Origin: Oxytricha trifallax
Taxonomy: Eukaryota > Ciliophora > Spirotrichea > Sporadotrichida > Oxytrichidae
Reading direction: 5' to 3'
DNA: 64,000 nucleotides
NCBI GenBank assembly: GCA_000711775.1
Contig: ARYC01018604.1
Coordinates: forward strand, 20,327-84,326
The notes beneath the pieces are model-generated. The model did not search any database, was not told the DNA's origin, and saw nothing but the letters and a program-made list of their open reading frames with translations. The position numbers and the translations under genes are program-made. Shown here piece after piece: positions 61,601-64,000 of the stretch. Numbering within the stretch: the stretch's first letter is position 1; every line of letters begins with the position of its first letter.

Positions 61601-64000
61601 TGACACCGGAACACCAGATATATAGTCATTTTCAAAAGTTATAGGGGGGTCATTTTGTCCATTTTTGGGTTTTTCAAAATTTATCCAGGGCCGAACCTTT
61701 CCCCGGAAAAATACAACTTACATTTGATATTTCCCAAAAACACCCGAATATAATGATTCTGGTCATTTAGACCTCGCTGAACACGAATATAAAATCAGAA
61801 TTAATTTATCTTCAAAACGCGCAAAGATATAAGCAAAATAAGCAATTTGCAGCAATTTCCTTATATAACCTTTAACCCTTCATTTTTGGGTTTTTGAGGA
61901 CCTCAAAATAGGGTCACGGAAATTCATGAGATGACCTGGAATTAAGCAAATCCACTAAATTTGGGCTCCTGAGCAAGAGTGTGACACTGGAACACCTAAT
62001 ATATAGTCATTTTCAAAAGTTATAGGGGGGTCATTTTGTCCATTTTTGGGTTTTTCAAAATTTATCCAGGGCCGAACCTTTCCCCGGAAAAATACAACTT
62101 ACATTTGATATTTCCCAAAAACACCCGAATATAATGATTCTGGTCATTTAGACCTCGCTGAACACGAATATAAAATCAGAATTGATTTATCTTCAAAACG
62201 CGCAAAGATATAAGCAAAATAAGCAATTTGCAGCAATTTCGTTATATAACCCTTGGCCCTTCATTTTTGGGTTTTTGAGGACCTCAGAAGATGGTCACGG
62301 AAATTCATGAGATGACCTGGAATTAAGCAAATCCACTAAATTTGGGCTCCTGAGCAAGAGTGTGACACTGGAACACCAGATATATAGTCATTTTCAAAAG
62401 TTATAGGGGGGTCATTTTGTCCATTTTTGGGTTGTTCAAAAATTTGTCCAGGGCCGAACCTTTCCCCGGCAAAATACAACTTCCATTTTATATTTCCCAA
62501 AAACACCCGAATATAATGATTCTGGTCATTTAGACCTCGCTGAACACGAATATAAAATCAGAATTAATTTATCTTCAAAACGCGCAAAGATATAAGCAAA
62601 ATAAGCAATTTTGAGCCATTTCCTTATAAAACCCTTAGCCCTTCATTTTTGCGTTTTTGAGGACCTCAAAAGATGGTCACGGAAATTCATGAGATGACCT
62701 GGAATTAAGCAAATCCACTAAATTTGGGCTCCTGAGCAAGAGTGTGACACTGGAACACCAGATATATAGTCATTTTCAAAAGTTATAGGGGGGTCATTTT
62801 GTCCATTTTTGGGTTTTTCAAAAATGTGTCCAGGGCCAAACCTTTCCCCGGCAAAATACAACTTCCATTTTATATTTCCCAAAAACACCTGAATATAATG
62901 ATTCTGGTCATTTAGAACTCGCTGAACACGAATATAAAATCAGAATTAATTTATCTTCAAAACGCGCAAAGATATAAGCAAAATAAGCAATTTGCAGCAA
63001 TTTCCTTATATAACCTTTAGCCCTTCATTTTTGGGTCTTTGAGGACCTCAAAAGATGGTCACGGAAATTCATGAGATGACCTGGAATTAAGCAAATCCAC
63101 TAAATTTGGGCTCCTGAGCAAGAGTGTGACACTGGAACACCCGATATATAGTCATTTTCAAAAGTTATAGGGGGGTCATTTTGTCCATTTTTTGGTTTTC
63201 AAAAATTTGTCCAGGGCCGAACCTTTCCCCGGCAAAATACAACTTGCATTTTATATTTCCCAAACACCCGAATATAATGATTCTGGTCATTTAGACCTCG
63301 CTGAACACGAATATAAAATCAGAATTGATTTATCTTCAAAACGCGCAAAGATATAAGCACAATAAGCAATTTTCAGCAATTTCCTTATATAACCCTTAGC
63401 CCTTCATTTTTGGGTTTTTGAGGACCTCAAAAGATGGTTACGGAAATTCACGAGATGACATGGAATTATGCAAATCCACTAAATTTGGGCTCCTGAGCAA
63501 GAGTGTGACACTGGAACACCAGATATATAGTCATTTCAAAAGTTATAGGGGGGTCATTTTGTCCATTTTTGGGTTTTCTAAAATTTGTCCAGGGCCGAAC
63601 CTTTCCCCGGCAAAATACAACTTGCATTTTATGTTTCCCAAAAACACCCGAATATAATGATTCTGGTCATTTAGACCTCGCTGAACACGAATATAAAATC
63701 AGAATTGATTTATCTTCAAAACGCGCAAAGATATAAGCACAATAAGCAATTTTCAGCAATTTCCTTATATAACCCTTAGCCCTTCATTTTTGGGTTTTTG
63801 AGGACCTCAAAAGATGGTTACGGAAATTCACGAGATGACATGGAATTATGCAAATCCACTAAATTTGGGCTCCTGAGCAAGAGTGTGACACTGGAACACC
63901 AGATATATAGTCATTTTCAAAAGTTATAGGGGGGTCATTTTGTCCATTTTTCGGTTTTTAAAAATTTGTCCAGGGCCGATCCTTCCCCCGGCAAAATACA
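58698..64000 (+). repeat. Tandem satellite, unit about 381 bp, about 14 copies
   Basis: The marker ATGATTCTGGTCATTTAG recurs at 58699, 59081, 59466, 59847, 60228, 60610, 60991, 61372, 61753, 62134, 62516, 62898, 63277 and 63657, giving periods of 379-385 bp. Units are mostly over 95 percent alike, with indels in A/T/G runs; the first unit, next to the TBE, is the most divergent. Short frames inside it are not genes. It runs off the window end. A germline satellite of about this length has, as I recall, been reported for Oxytricha. Confidence 0.97.

Noticed and set aside
58927-63657. Several 60-80 codon frames in the satellite
   Set aside because: They recur with each unit, are interrupted in other units, and have no protein features.
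58698-64000. CRISPR array
   Set aside because: The unit is about 381 bp with no unique spacers, in a eukaryotic nuclear genome; it is a satellite.

Overview
This window is germline (micronuclear) DNA of a spirotrich ciliate, most likely Oxytricha trifallax or a close relative. Coding stretches stay open only if TAA and TAG are read as glutamine and TGA is the only stop. Introns are tiny (about 25-80 bp, GT..AG). Genes are interrupted by AT-rich segments whose removal between short direct repeats (pointers) restores the frame, as expected of internal eliminated sequences (IESs). There are two complete telomere-bearing element (TBE) transposons whose ends read CAAAACCCCAAAACCC, a third decayed TBE, and a satellite array. 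None of this fits a macronuclear nanochromosome or a bacterium.

Layout. 0-9 kb: an unrecognised minus-strand gene, RPA1 (plus), a large unrecognised minus-strand gene and a His-rich ZIP metal transporter (minus). 9.1-15.3 kb: an AdipoR/PAQR-type receptor gene (minus) split by a 4.04 kb TBE that carries a transposase, a 22-kDa-type ORF and a zinc-finger/kinase ORF, all frameshifted. 15.8-29 kb: a 14-3-3-like gene with a well-defined IES, an unrecognised conserved-looking protein, proteasome subunit RPN8, three unrecognised Q/N/K/S-rich proteins and a PTEN-type phosphatase. 29.9-37.9 kb: a very long TRP-like cation channel gene with an ankyrin/propeller-like N-terminus and many IESs or introns. 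38.0-41.3 kb: a type I membrane protein and nearby acidic-tail coding segments. 41.6-54.5 kb: three tandem paralogues on the minus strand that join a CCHC zinc knuckle, an ADP-ribosyltransferase (PARP-like) fold and MORN repeats; copy 1 looks decayed, copy 2 best preserved, copy 3 cut by the second TBE. 54.5-58.7 kb: a 4.15 kb TBE in the opposite orientation. 58.7-64.0 kb: about 14 copies of a ~381 bp satellite.

Four long inverted-repeat (foldback) elements lie inside or next to genes. Three have 7-8 bp target duplications and two of those carry G/C homopolymer runs at or near the termini. One lies in a coding exon of MORN copy 2, and exact removal between its 8-bp repeats restores the reading frame, so it behaves like an IES. 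Housekeeping genes (RPA1, RPN8, PTEN, 14-3-3, ZIP, PAQR) are identified from motifs read directly. Exact exon/IES junctions are given only where phase and a pointer or GT..AG pair agree; the others are marked unresolved.
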